Shown here: positions 25,501 through 38,220 of the stretch, piece by piece | Layout of the letters: each line of letters begins with the position of its first letter | How positions within the stretch are numbered: position 1 is the first letter of the stretch | Origin: Cloeon dipterum | Taxonomy: Eukaryota; Arthropoda; Insecta; Ephemeroptera; Baetidae | DNA: 64,000 bases | Direction: 5' to 3' | Assembly: GCF_949628265.1 (NCBI RefSeq) | Contig: NC_088790.1 | Location: 19,224,545-19,288,544 of the forward strand | The notes under the pieces: model-generated | Database searches by the model: none | Told to the model about the DNA's origin: nothing | Seen by the model: only the letters and a program-made list of their open reading frames with translations | Made by a program: the position numbers and the translations under genes

Positions 25501-28500
25501 TTAGAGCTCTCCTCTGAAGTTGGCCTCTTGCGAGTTTTGTCCTCAGCGTCATGGGCCACTTGCAATTCGCCTAGTAGGCAATCGAGCTGGCCCTGGCGCG
25601 TAGTGGAAACCGCTGCCCTCCCACTGCGCACACTGTGACGAACAGAGGAGGGTGGCGGTGGAGGCGCTGAAAAAGTCCGCTTGCTCGGCTTTGAGCTGCA
25701 CGCGGTAGCCTCCTCCTTTTCCTTGCCCTTCTTCTCACTCTTGTTACCCTCGTTCTGAGCCATTTGTTGCAGAAGTGCGTCTAAGAGTTCATTGACGACC
25801 GCTGCAGAGGCACTGCTTGCTTCTGATGTTATTTTATAGTGCTTTGGTGGGCCAGTGGTGCAAATGATGGGCAAGTCCTCCTCTTCAGCTGAAATAACAA
25901 ATAAGGCATGCTTAGAAAAATATGCTGTAAAGAGTTAAAATTTTGGCTCTCATTATAGCTGTCAATGCACTTGGCAAGGAAAAAGTATGTTATCACTTTA
26001 AGATTTGTCCTGGTCTTAGACAAACATTTAATAGAAAAAAGAAATTAAATAAAATTAAACAATTAATCATTCCTTGCTAATGATTTACCCACAATTTTTG
26101 TTACTCTTGTTTGCTGATAAATATGTTTTTATGACACACCAATAGAGACTTGTCTCAAGTGAGAGGGTTATTTTCAAGAGAGCTGATGCATGAATTACAT
26201 GAAAACAGAAATTAACACCACTACTTACTTCTGCGAATCGTGATGTTAGAGTCTGCTCTGAGGCTTTCTTTGCAAAGCTGCAAGAAAGTTTCTGGCGACC
26301 TGCAAACTGCATTTCCACATATTCTAAGAAGGTAGAAGAGCTCTTTCAGGTAGGGAGGAAGGTTTGCTTGCGTTTTGGTACGCAGCACTTTCTCCATGGC
26401 CAACTTAAGCACTTTAGGTTCTTCAACGGTGTGTCTGATCACAATGGTGATGAGGTTGATTGCTCCAAGGAAGTGGTGCAAATTTTTCAGCATCAGCAGC
26501 TTCCATATGCCACCATTTTCAAAGAAGATCTGGGCGTATTTGTAGTTTCTGGTGATCCTAACTAAAATCTTCATCATAGCCTGAAGCGCGTCTGGGCACA
26601 CAGGCACGGACAGCAATTTTATGCACGCCCTAAATAACAAAACTCAGAAATAGCATTCCAAGGATCAAACTCTGTCAGTACTCACTTGATCAGAATCTTT
26701 GAGTACGTATCACCAATGCCCTTGATTTTCCCTTCTTCAACCAAAGGCTTTTCTACAATACTTTCATCTGTTTCTGCTGCCTTAGCTGGCGACTGGTCGA
26801 TTTCCATCTTTTTTGGAGAGGTATCACCGTTTTCTTCTAGCTCGCCTTTGGGTTCCTCTAGCTTGTCGTTAAGGCACAACATGATTGGGCGTCGGTTGCC
26901 AGTGTCCTCATTGCACTGAAAAAATTGTGGTTTATTAAGGAAAAGCAACTCTTTCATGGGAACGTGCTTAGAGTTCGAAATAATGCCATGTTGAGTTTGA
27001 ACTCTTATGAGCTTACCTGGTACATTGTGTTGAAGTGCAAGGTGTATTTGCGCCTACCATAGGTGATTCTCACGTTCGGTTCACCACCAAAGTAGGCTTT
27101 GTTGATGGTATCATTGTAAGGCGCACTGTAGGTGCACCACTTACTGGATGAAACGTCATACCATTTCCATTGGCGTCCGCATATCTGCGAAAATAAAATT
27201 TGAAAACCTAATGCGTGAAGTTTTGTAACTTAAGAGTTTCATTAAACCATTTTATTTAAATTTGACTTAATTATTAGCTGGAGATTAAAGTATGTCAACA
27301 TTGGATAGTAAAAATTAAGTTTTCTATGGTGGTGCATTACTTAGAGTTCGCTTTAATGCATTGTATCATTTCAATACAAATGATTAAAGAGCATTAAACA
27401 CTTACTTTGTGCATTTCTTCTTGTCTCTCAAGACCGACAGCTACTCTCTCATATTGATCCAAGATCTGGAAGATGGGTCCAAGCCACTTGGGGGTTGAAT
27501 CGAATTGAATGTGAGGCAGGCAAGGGCTCATGAGAGCAACCAGCTGCTCGATGATGCCAGTTTCTTCCATTGCTACGCAGCTAGGAATTTTCATCTCCTC
27601 AAAGAGTAACGAGAAGAACTTGAGCAGGTCAGCTGTTCTTCCCGATTCGCGGGAGTCCGACTGGATAATCAGGTAGCGGTTGGTGTCAGTGATGTCTTTG
27701 ACCTGTTCAAGGAACAGTTTGATGCACTCAGACGTCTCCTTCAAAATTGTGTTCAGCATCTGCTTCCGGAAGCTCTCTCCATTTCTCTTGGCAATCATCA
27801 CCAGCAAGTCACACGCCTTTGTAGTGGCTGAGCTATTGATAGTGTCCAGCATTTTCAGACACACTTCAGGAGCTGCCAGCGTGAAGTTGTACACCTCGTC
27901 TTTGGTCAGCGGCTCAGGTTTCTAGAGTTGTCATGATTAAATTAGAAAAAACGACAATCATTGACAGAACTTCATGAAAAAATATATTTGGCCAACTTCA
28001 ACCCACCTGTTCAATTATGGGGACTTTCTCTTTCGAGCTGGTTGATTTTTCAGTCGTTTCCCCGAGGGACATAGCTATAGCTTGATGCATTTGGTCTTCC
28101 TCAGATACGTCAACGTCCATTCCCTTGAAAGAATCAGTTAGCCCCATCTTTCAGAATCGGGAATTGATATCGTACCATAGAAGGAGCATTTAGCAAGTAC
28201 TCAGTGGCTTGCTCGACAGTAGGAGAAATTCTCAGAGCCTGGATTGACATGGCCCTTGAGAAACCCATGTCAACGAGTCGGTTGAGGTGCTCCACGCTGA
28301 CTTCTGAATCTACCTCGACAGAGTTTGTGGTCGCAACAGCAGGGGTTGCGCTGCTTGTGGCAGCTGTTTCCTTATTCTTGTCTTTTTTTAATTCGTCAAG
28401 AATCTCCTCAGACTTGAGAATGTGCTGCCAGATTTGCAGCATCAAGGGAATGACGTTGGGAGACGACAGAATCTGGTTCCGTGGGTCCACGTTCCACAAA

Positions 28501-31500
28501 AGCATCAAGGAATCAAAGGCAAGCTGCGTAATAGACAAAGTTTCTTTAAAAATAGTTTTGACTTCTATGTAATTAGTATCATGTTTGTAAAAATATGGAA
28601 AGAACGTTCATAAGATATTGAAAGACGTGAAATTACCTTCTGCATCAGGGTGATATATTCTGTTGGCTCAAATGGGTGTGAGAGCATATTGTTAGCCTTT
28701 GTAGACAAAGAGTGAGGCGACTCGAGCACAGACTTTGGATTCACAAGCTTTTCCAACAGTTCCAGCCAGCTCTCCACGAATTCAGAGCAAATTGGCAGCC
28801 ATGGAATATTTGGTGGGTGGAAGTCAGTGGGCAATGCATACTTGTCCTTGACTATATCAAACATACTCATATCTGCACACAACACCCAGCGGAATGTCCT
28901 GCGAATTTATAGTATGGGTTACCAATGTGCCAAGCTGTAATTTAAGAAATCTCACTCAAAGAAACGCAGGTATCCACGATTGGCAATGAATTCGTTGAGC
29001 ATCAGGTGGTATGGAACCTTCTTCTCATCTAGCATCATGGGTGTTACAAAAGTGATCGCAGAAATCAGGTATTTAACACTGAAAACAACCTCTAATTTAC
29101 TAGATTTCCTAAAATAGGAAGCATTGGAGAAGTCAAATATTGAAGAGAGTATGCTTTACAACAGTCATAGAGATGCAAAAGAGAGCAGATGAGGCAAACT
29201 CACGTCAAATAGTCGTACGGTGCTTGAGGGAATTTCTTATGCCAGACAGCATTTTTGATCAGATCACCTAGTCTTGAAGCAACTGCGCACGACTGATTAG
29301 TGGCAATGAAAGGGGAATTGCTTCCAGTCTGCCCTCGTCTCTGTCTCAGAGGAGTACCCACGCACAGCTGAAAAATAAACAAACATATATTTCAAACACT
29401 CCTTAGCATGAGCTTTGTTTTCAATACTCAATTTATAATTAAACACTACTTTGAGCATCAATAAGTTTAATACTAACCTTGACCAGAATCGAGAAGAATT
29501 CTGACATTGATTGTCTTAATCTGGTTGTAGGATCAACTAGCTTTGAGAGGTTGGAAAGCTGTGCGTCCGAGAGACCTGATGATTTGCCAAGAGTCTGCAT
29601 TCGAGTTTCCTTGCGAAACACTTCTGGGTAGCTGTCTTTGTCACACGAGTTTGTATCTACATCTGGTGAGTTGAGCGATTTAGCTGTGAGTTTGCCTTTA
29701 GCTGACTGAAATTGCGAAAAAAAAAATTAACGCTCATATTTGGGAGTAGCGTAAATAGACTTGTCTTACAGCTTCGTCACTCGCACTCACTAGCTTCAGG
29801 AGATCTTCTTTGCCAAAGTGGCCAGTGATGTCAAAATTTTCATTGCTGCGCAGGACTAGCAGAGCAGTGCTCTCCCAAACAATGTGTTTGTACACCACAA
29901 TAAGCTTGTCTAACACTTTGTTCCCTTCCGCACTACCCCACATGTTCAAATTGAGTCCACGAATGTCAGGCTAGAAATAAATGGTACAGAATTACAGACC
30001 TAAAGAGGAAACTTGCAACATTAATGCAAGTAGACAGGTAAGATCGATTTTAAAAATTACCTGGCCTGTTCTACAGACAAAAGAGAACATGACAATAAAG
30101 TCGTTGAGGGCAGCAAATGAGTGCAGAGCAGGTGTTTGGTCTGGACATGTGAAGGCTTCTTTGATATCAGGCACAGACGCGATTTCCTTCAACAACACAG
30201 TTGACGTCTTGATTTCGTTGGCAGGTACAGTATCCAACAGTTTGTACATCTTTCTGAGAATAGGATCTACTTGGCGGAAGCCTTCGCCAAGCACCTCTGT
30301 CTCGTGAGATAAATTCTGTAAAGAGAGAAGAGGAAAGATATAAGAGGAGGTCCTGGTAGCAATTGTTGAAGGTTCGTATATACCATGATTGATTTGCAGA
30401 CGGTGGAAACCGCCTGGGAAGACAATTGCAATGTACAATCAACTGGAAGATTTGGCAGGCCAAGCAGAGAAATGAGTGGCTTGAGGCCACCCTGGTCCTT
30501 AAACTCCCGCACGTGGTCATCAGTAGAATTGTTGCTAAGTATAGCATCCACGAATTTCATCTGTGAACAGTGTTGATTAGTGAGGTTAGTTGGATCAAGG
30601 GACAAACCTGCGAAATGCAGACACTTACCACATTGACGATGTAGTCAACCAGGGGTACAGCTACTCTTTCTTGTCCCTCCTCTATTGGCTGTTCCTCCTC
30701 GCCTCTTGACTGGGTATTCTCGTCATCGTCTTCCTCTTCTTCATCATCGCTACTGCCTCCTCTTGAGCCGCTCCTCTGCGTTGCGGTTGGGGCCTCCAGT
30801 TTTTTCTGCGGCCGCCAGCATACATATTTTGGATCGGTTCCCAGGTTGCAAAGTTCTTGAAGAAGCTGCATAAAGATATAAAAATTGTATTTATTTGGTT
30901 TATTGCAGCAAAGAAACTGATTGAAACTTAAATTAATTTGGCGATTCTCTTAGATAACTATTAAGATCATTTTGATAAAACTATATAGAATCAACTTTAA
31001 ATGGGTATTATAACATCAAGTATCGGGTATTATATAGGAGGGAGATTTCTAATAAATCATCATCTGATGACTTTGTGGTGATTCTCCCCACTGCTTGGTA
31101 CTGGAAACTTACAGACGTTTCCAAAGTGCCAGGACATTCGTTTCCAATTTACTCTTTCCAAATTTAATTTAAATAATTATTACAAATTACTTTACTAATT
31201 ATTTTGAGTAATAATATATTTAAATTCTGGTAATAAAGGCAAGCCTAACTTCATCCCGATTATTTATTCACAGCAACAAATATAGTTAAAATAAACTCCA
31301 GATTTAGACAGGAAGTTCGTACACTAGACTTCAAGACCCCTTGTTGAGGTTGGGCAATTAGGTTAAACGAGTAGTTTGAATCATTTGATACCTACTCCTA
31401 CAACTTATTTTAGCAGGGGTTTTGCATTACAATTGCTAATTACTGTGTTAAAAAAGAAAAATATATTTCAGGTGCAACAATGACTAATCCCAGTTGATTT

Positions 31501-34500
31501 AGTTTTTGGATTTTGATGTCTCACCTTGATGATGGCGAGGGTTGCGTCTTTCTTCAAACTAGGCTGGTGTCTCATGAGCTCGTCCATGGCGTTGCCCAAA
31601 TTTGAGGCTGTGTCGCCCATGGGGTCTGAGCTACGTCTCCTGCGCATGGCGGCCAGGTATTTGGGTGAGAGCAGCACCTTGAACATCTGTTCGAAAGGGC
31701 AGCACTTCACAAAGGCGTTTAGACCCCTTGAATTGAGGCAGAGTGCGCTGAAAACGTTGGGCAGTGAGCCAAGCACCTCCCTGGTGGCCGGCACCTTTCT
31801 CACGAGCAGAGCGTGTAGCATCACATCCGTGAGGCCGTTGTCCTGAAGCGAGGTGAGCAGCGACGGTTCCTGGAACACGTAAACGGTGACGACGTCGGTG
31901 GCAAGCAGGAAAAGCGACGGCCCGTAGTACTCGGCGTTGCTGATCACGTGCTTCAGGGTTGAGGGGAGTGAGCCGTCCATCACGTGTCGAATACTATCGG
32001 CAAACGTTGGATCCTGGATTGCTTTCTTCAGGAAGTTCAGCATCGACTTGAGCAGCGCTGCCCGCTGCGGTAAGCAGTGCAGAGGACCGCTTTTGTCCCG
32101 CGGCTGCTGCTGCATCGCGACTACCACCTCCTCGCTTGGCTCTGCGCACCGTGGCGAATTCTCAACAGAGCTCTCTCTGCTGATGTCCATGCCATCCTGA
32201 TTTTCAGGTAAGATCACAAAGGGCTGCTCATTGCGGCATATGTTCACTTCACACTGAAATTTTGACGTGTTTTTAACAACAGGGATTCATACTTAAATAG
32301 GATGGCTTACCTCTAGTCTATTGATAAAGGTGTTAAGACCAGAGTGCACTTCAAATGACTGCATGTCTGTGTTGGTCATCAAGTCAATCACACGCACTGC
32401 TCGGGTTACAAACTGAAATACAAAATAAAGGAGTTGATTAGTTATTACCTTATTTCTTACATTTGTTCCACAAGATAATTAACAAAGTATCGAACAATTG
32501 ACAAGATAAATGACAGCTAAAAACTAAGAAAACTCACTGTAATGTGTTCAATTTCGCTGCCAGGCCATTTGATAACTTTGAGCAGGCTTTCCATCATGTT
32601 GCACGAGACGAGTGCTTCGCCACCAGGCTCATAGCTGGCCAGATGGTAGAGAAAACTGAACAAAGCGGTCGCTAGAGGCAAGGGGAATGTTGGAGCAATG
32701 CTCGTTTGCGGATTCTCGCCCGGAGGAGCAGCTGTCAGGGCGACAATGCAGGAACGTACAAGCGAGGGCAGAAATCCGTGGTAGGATGAAGCACCCGTTA
32801 CGTCAATGATTGTATTTAGCCGGCAATTCCTTGAGAAGCTTAAATAAAAATGAGCCATGATTATATCACATCTTACAAAACTTTTATTGGTCCATAAAAC
32901 AAAATTAAAAAATTTATTTGATTGTTTCATAGAAAGGCTAAAACAAAAATGAAGGTTACATTATAATTAAAAATAGTTAAGTTCCAGGGATTTCCCAGTT
33001 ATTGCGCTATCTTGAGAGCACTTGAGAAAAAGTGAGACTTACTTGGTCATGTGTGGATTTCTGTCCAGGTGGATGATGGCAGTAAGGGTGCGCAATGCAG
33101 CTGCTTTGATTTCGACCAGCGCTGGATCTTGCATCTCCAACACCTCAACAATCTCCTCCAGCAGGTTGCTGTAGAGTAGTTGGTGTGCGTTTTCCATCAA
33201 CGCGTTTGAGTAGATGAGCACTGACAGGGCCTGCAAGCGCACTTGCACGCACTTGAGTCGACCTTTGAGCGAGCCGAAGCAGTGCGCCAGACGCAAATGT
33301 GTGAAAAGCAGAACCTGCGACACAGCAAATCAACTTCAGGCACCATTCAAAAGGTTGTTTTAAACAGATTTGTTAATATTAATTTTTCACACCCACCATT
33401 ATCAATAATTGTTTTTTATCCTATCACAATTTTCAAATTTTCTCACCCTGACTGCACAAGCAATATTGGGGAAATTCTCGCTTCCGTATTGGGAATTTTC
33501 CAACTTTAAAATGTTTTTCAATATTAAATACTTAGAACAGCGAATCCACTTAAATTTCCACACAACACGCAAATGAAACTTGTAGAAACATGCCAAAAAT
33601 GTTTAACTTGCTAGTTGCCCTTCAATTAATTGAAACCATTGTAGAGGACAATGAGAATAACTAGAGTTAAATGAGGGAAATTATACATGAAATCCCCAAA
33701 ATAATTAAAATATCCCTTAAGGTGCAAACAAACCTGTTTCTCTATAGGCACATTGTGTTGGGTGACGAGCTCTTCCATGATGACTCCCAGGGGCTTGTCT
33801 ATTTTGTCCACCTCGTCTAAGTGAATTGTGACAATGGTGTTGCTCGAACACGAGCTCTTCATGTACTTTTGGAACTTCGCCTCATTCTCTGTTAACGGAT
33901 TGTTGAAGTACTCGAAGTGGAGCGAAGTGGCACCAGCAGGGAAGTGCTGTGAATGTAAAATATAGAGCAAATACATCAAAGTTAACACAACACATACAGA
34001 TGTTGCGAGATCTTTGCAGCAATCAGCCAAGCCGTAGCCATTCTCCTTTCCACCCCAGCTCTATAATGGAAAGAGTATTAAATAAACCTGATCTTGTGGA
34101 TTACATATGAATGAATTAGGATATGACAACAACATTGCTGCTGTTTTAAATTGCGAATTAAATTACTTCTGCCAAGTGGGTGAGCCGCCTGATAATTCCA
34201 TATTTCTTCTCTGCATTGAGCCTAGGAATGAAGTTGCTCCTCTTGCTGAACATGTACAGCAAATTGAGGACAGCCAAGGTGACGTTCATGTCACTTGAGG
34301 ATAGCAGGGTGATCAGGTGCTCCATCGAATTGTACAGATGGCGGGAGAAGGAGTGCTCAATCAGCAAGGTGGTGAAATGCAGCACGCATTGCAAAAGTTC
34401 TTTCAGCTGTTCAATCAAAAATTTAACAGAACTATTAATTCAAAATCACAGACTTTGTACAAAAGCGTACAGCATTTTACTGATTTAAAACGGTGTTTGG

Positions 34501-34868
34501 GTATAAATTCAAATTAAAGCCAAGAAATAATATTCTAATAAATATCAATTAGCTGAAGAACAACTCCAGTAATTTTCACTGTCAATTTATGAGAAACAAA
34601 CCTGTTGGTTTTCAACATCATCGCAGGCGATGATCCACGAGTTGGGCTTAGGTCTGGTGGTGGCCCTCTCGAGGACAGTGTCGCAGATGTCCAAGATGTC
34701 TGTCCAGTGAAAGAGCTCGCATTTGCCGAAGGTCCACGATTCGATCTTGCGCAGCTCCTGCAGCAACTCGTTGTCGTCTTTGCAGGAGCGCAGCGTTTGA
34801 ATCAGCTGGCGGCATTCCAGAGGCACCTCCGAGGGGCTCTTCTTCAGTTTACTTCGGTCGATTTTCAT
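14036..34868 (-). CDS. HUWE1: HECT-type E3 ubiquitin ligase HUWE1, complete
   Basis: 48 coding exons, all in phase, 4194 aa (human 4374). Exons right to left: 34602-34868, 34167-34406, 33998-34060, 33734-33946, 33043-33314, 32538-32838, 32311-32412, 31525-32253, 30629-30865, 30384-30560, 30061-30315, 29770-29970, 29478-29705, 29204-29367, 28956-29078, 28637-28898, 28176-28523, 28007-28123, 27406-27921, 27017-27184, 26686-26915, 26229-26629, 25194-25888, 24938-25104, 24650-24879, 24198-24379, 23664-24072, 23309-23567, 23141-23243, 22808-22928, 22630-22752, 21452-22265, 20833-21097, 20488-20662, 20200-20338, 19994-20144, 19842-19930, 19527-19760, 18714-19344, 18263 down to 17876, 17330-17640, 16820-17057, 16278-16553, 15995-16183, 15287-15608, 14512-14677, 14204-14394, 14036-14138. 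The start [12 protein letters not shown] matches the conserved family N-terminus and the end ECSEGFGFA the conserved C-terminus. The enzyme ubiquitinates many substrates (in mammals p53, MCL1, MYC, histones). Domain parts are listed separately. Confidence 0.97.
20488..22265 (-). other. HUWE1: HUWE1 disordered Ser/Thr/Glu-rich exon and tandem ubiquitin-binding motifs
   Basis: The 814-nt exon 21452-22265 (about residues 2635-2906) is rich in Ser, Thr, Glu and Pro and looks disordered. At its end and in the next two exons come repeated UBM-like units: [20 protein letters not shown], then [18 protein letters not shown], then [20 protein letters not shown], then [16 protein letters not shown]. The Leu-Pro core and following acidic or basic helix match the ubiquitin-binding motifs of HUWE1 (DUF4414 region). 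They presumably help hold ubiquitin or extend chains. Confidence 0.85.
23309..24072 (-). other. HUWE1: HUWE1 low-complexity acidic, poly-Ala and poly-His region
   Basis: Two exons (23664-24072 and 23309-23567, about residues 2297-2519) encode a long Asp/Glu run, an alanine tract ([19 protein letters not shown]), a run of eight histidines followed by four glutamines, and a glycine run. Human HUWE1 has a similar long acidic stretch at the matching place. The alanine and acidic runs use mixed synonymous codons rather than one pure triplet repeat. The region is probably disordered. Confidence 0.85.
27017..28523 (-). other. HUWE1: HUWE1 UBA, UIM and WWE domains
   Basis: Exon 28176-28523 carries a UBA domain at about residues 1354-1391 ([15 protein letters not shown], then [12 protein letters not shown]). 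The next exon, 28007-28123, carries a ubiquitin-interacting motif, [15 protein letters not shown]. Exons 27406-27921 and 27017-27184 lead into a WWE domain, with its aromatic signature [15 protein letters not shown] and the [11 protein letters not shown] strand, running on through [12 protein letters not shown] in exon 26686-26915. UBA and UIM bind ubiquitin; WWE domains bind ADP-ribose derivatives in other proteins. The order is the same as in human HUWE1. Confidence 0.92.
31073..31100 (-). repeat. Dispersed short repeat, copy 2 (HUWE1 intron)
   Basis: On the minus strand this segment reads CCAAGCAGTGGGGAGAATCA followed by CCACAAAG, matching the BIG intron copy at 6280-6308. It lies in the largest HUWE1 intron (30866-31524), which otherwise holds nothing recognisable. 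Confidence 0.45.
31525..34868 (-). other. HUWE1: HUWE1 N-terminal armadillo-like region (DUF908/DUF913)
   Basis: The first eight exons encode residues 1-729, covering the helical repeat region annotated as DUF908 and DUF913 in the family. Conserved blocks visible here include [121 protein letters not shown] and [19 protein letters not shown]. The third exon (33998-34060) is only 63 nt and encodes exactly 21 residues. In known structures this arm helps form the ring-shaped solenoid that binds substrates; here that role is inferred. Confidence 0.9.
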
Positions 34869-37800
34869 GTTGAGAACGCCTCTGCTATGAAAGGGTTAAA
34901 GACTTTCTAAAAAGAGAAAAAACGATCCAATAATCATTTGATAGCTAACGAAAAAAACACTTAGAAAGATAATTTATAATTAAGGGAATGCCATTTATGT
35001 ACAAACAAAAGTTAATTTCGTTTCTTGTTGATTATGTATGTTATTGAGCCAAGACAGCTTTATTTTCAATAACATACGTCACGACACAAATAATTCGTAC
35101 CAATTTACTGTTTCATAATGTCAACTTCCCTGAATATTTTAAATTAATTATGCTTGTCAAACGAATTAGGACTCGCTATGTGTTAAATAATGGCAATGCT
35201 TTGTATTGTGTTTCGAGTTCTGACTTGTTTTAAGTTATGGTGCATGTTGCAATGTACTCGGGTTTCAATCATTTCAACGTTTAGATAAAAAAGAGGCGTG
35301 AAGCTCGGCTCCCAGCATCAAATCAATGCACGAAAAATCCAGCAAAATAAATTCTGCCGAGACCTTCGTGTAGTAAAGGGCAGGTGGGACGCGGGGCTAA
35401 ATAAATCTGGGAATTCTGCTGTTTTCATCGGATCATCGCCATGATGCGGACCTAGCCAAGGTGTCGCACCGAAAATTCCAGAAGTGCTCAAGAGCCACCC
35501 TCAGGTCGGATTTTTCGCTCACCTTGATGAAGATCAGATTAACATTTTAAGGCTCGAGGTGTTAGCTGGATGGCCGCTTAAAGGGTTCAAATTCGGTTTG
35601 TAAAATTGTTCAGTCCTTAATGGCCACAACAGTGCGTCATGAAATAAACGAGTGTTAGCTGATTGACGCGCCATCTGCAGATTGTTTGAGCAATTTGAAA
35701 ATTTGCAGCGGGAAAGAGGTGTGCAGGAATATAAATAATATGGATAATATGGGCTCATTCGTTCACGTTATTCTAGATTCCAAATTCGGACTGTACAGTT
35801 TTAAATCTATCATCTAAATTTGTGCTTGTCGTAAGTACATATTAAAATGTTGTCAGATAACATAAGAACATAAGCGTACGTGTTATAAATTCCGAAAAAG
35901 ATCGTTTAGGCAACAGAGAAAAAAGCAAATTGTGAAAAGGGTTCTTGGTATTGCATAAGAAGAAAAAAGATGTGCGCGTCAGCAAACAACTTACAACATG
36001 AGAATGAGACCATTTATATATATGACAGTTTATTTTCAAAGGAAAGAATAGGACGCGATGTGACGCTGATTGATTGCTTTCAGATTTCACAACTTTCAAC
36101 TGATTGTGAGACACTTGAACCGGTATGGCGGCTTCCAAAAAGGACCCTTGCAGTGTCGTCTATTTATTTGTACCCTAAATTTCAAATAAGGCCCTTAGAG
36201 CTACATATAATCCTATTCGTTACAATAAAATACCTCTCCTTATTGTTGCGCAAAATAGAATTTCGTTATTTTCTTGTCACCTCCCGTAACAGCAAGTTAT
36301 TGTTGAGAGCTAATATCTGTTCTAGAGGTTATTCCCTTCTAAAGAATACTTGTTTGATTTTCATTTCAATTTATTTCTCCAAAACAAGTCACTATATATA
36401 CTATCTATAAATGAAATAGGCAACGAGGATAAAGCCTAATTTATTTCCATTATCTATAAATAAATTTTACAATAAAAATAAAATCACATTCAGCAAAAAA
36501 TAAACAGCTTGCGAGGAAGCTGCATTTAATTTTTCTGAAAATAATGTTATCCTCGCGTGCTTCTATCCTCATTTCCTGCTATCCTATCTGTGGCTGATTT
36601 TTTTTTTACAAATTATAATGATCCGATTTTCTTGTAAAAGCAAAACACAAAGAGTATTCCGAATCTAAAATTTGTTTGTTCATTTTGGCACGTGAGGCCC
36701 GCAAAATACGATTTTATGCTGAAAATAGTTTACATTTTATGCAGGTCATCTCCAAAAATGTAACGTTAAGAAATTTAAAAAAGAAAAGAATGAAGAAAAA
36801 TCGAAACTCAGACTGCTGTGAGCTCCTCTACGGGTATGCAGCACGTTTTGCAAAGCGGCGATGCGCGTCACTGCATCAATCAACTTCGCTTTGGCAGGTG
36901 CTCGCAATTTTTATTATAGCGGCTCAAATCCGAAGTTTGTCCAAACATTATTATACTACAGAAAATTTAAAAAGAATATTTGTTTACTACCTTAATTTCA
37001 TTCATGTCAGGAACCATATTGTTAAATATTATACTAAAGATTTGTATTTTATCACGTGAAATAGGGCTGGCTGGATGCGCCGAAACTACATTATGATTGA
37101 TTCTAATTAAACTACTCTGAATTAAACGAGGGTGAAGTCAATTTCCACAATGCAGCAAACCTCGAGTGAAAACTGTTAAATAAATCATAAATTTTATCAC
37201 CTCATAATATATGGTTTTCATTTCCTTTAGTGCAGCAGGGTTGGTTGCTGCCTACAAAGTTGCACAACAGGTTTACTCTTAGATTGTTTTTCAGGTGGGT
37301 TTAAACGCACTTCTTATATTGGTTGCACCGATAGAAGGAACGCAGTTTTTTGTTACCTAAAACGTATTTCGTTTTTCAGTGATAATATTTCATGTTGACA
37401 AAAATGTGTCAAATTATAAAGAATAGAGATAAAGATCCAAGAGATTGACCAACTAAAAAAATTCTTTACGCGCACTGTACTGTAAAAGATTGCTACACAC
37501 TTAATTTGTACATAACAGGGAAAAGTATCCACGCCATAAAAAATTGCGTTTTAAAATCTATGCTCCCTCCAACTTCTACAATTTACGAAATTTAACATTT
37601 TAATAATTTAATCCACCAGAATTTAAGCAGTGTTAGATTTTTATTAAAATAATTTTCATTTGATTTTATGGGAATAATTTTTTACAAAGCTGTATCTTTA
37701 ATTTTAAAATTCATGATGCAAATTTAGTTTCAAAATTATTAATTCATCATATTGGCAGGATAACTCCTGTACCTAATTCATTCATCCAAAACAATCAACG

Positions 37801-38220
37801 CCATGCCACAAAGCAGTGGTTCAGCAGTAGTCAGGAATTTTAGTTCCTGGATCATGTTCTCTCCTCAAGTTGGCACTGTTGGCAGCACACAGTCGCGACA
37901 AGCAACACGAGCAAGTTGAAGTTTGTAAGGTTGGCAGCAGCTGATTGAAGTGTTTTTGGGTTGTGCCCGTTCCCATTGTTTTGGTGTGCGACTTTCGCGT
38001 TTTTCAGGTCACCAGATCCCCCATTTTCGATTGGGGCGTCGCTTGTGGGGTGCAAATTTGTCAGGAAGAGCGCTGCTGCGTCGGAAGGAACAGTGGGATT
38101 CGTTCCGATTCGAGGCGTCAAGGCCCAGTGGCCGACTTGGACAGCATGCCTCTAGCGCACACTGTCTGCGCCGCCGACCAACCCTGAACCCTGCCCGTCC
38201 ACAGCTACTTTTCGCACAGG
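34869..38220. other. Intergenic region between HUWE1 and RASSF8 (divergent), with their 5' regions
   Basis: HUWE1 (minus) and RASSF8 (plus) start about 3.35 kb apart and point away from each other. No convincing protein lies between; the longest frames (35970-36410 and 36676-37059, plus) are AT-rich and show no family features. A CTCF-like GCGCCATCTG lies at 35668-35677. Around 37860-38220 the DNA is GC-richer. Just before the RASSF8 ATG there are splice-acceptor-like sequences (TCCACAG and TTCGCACAG ending one base before 38220), so the coding start may follow an upstream untranslated exon. A similar acceptor-like CATAGCAG lies just before the HUWE1 ATG. Confidence 0.5.
35668..35677 (-). promoter_or_regulatory. 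CTCF-like core motif between HUWE1 and RASSF8
   Basis: On the minus strand the site reads CAGATGGCGC, matching YAGRTGGCGC, the shared part of insect and vertebrate CTCF motifs. It lies about 800 bp upstream of HUWE1, in the intergenic region that separates two divergent genes. Confidence 0.35.

Noticed and set aside
35970-36410. 146-residue open frame upstream of RASSF8
   Set aside because: AT-rich composition, rich in Ile, Leu, Ser and Tyr as in translated noncoding DNA, no family motifs and no splice context.
36676-37059. 127-residue plus-strand open frame
   Set aside because: Same AT-driven composition, Lys/Asn/Ile-rich, no recognisable domain.
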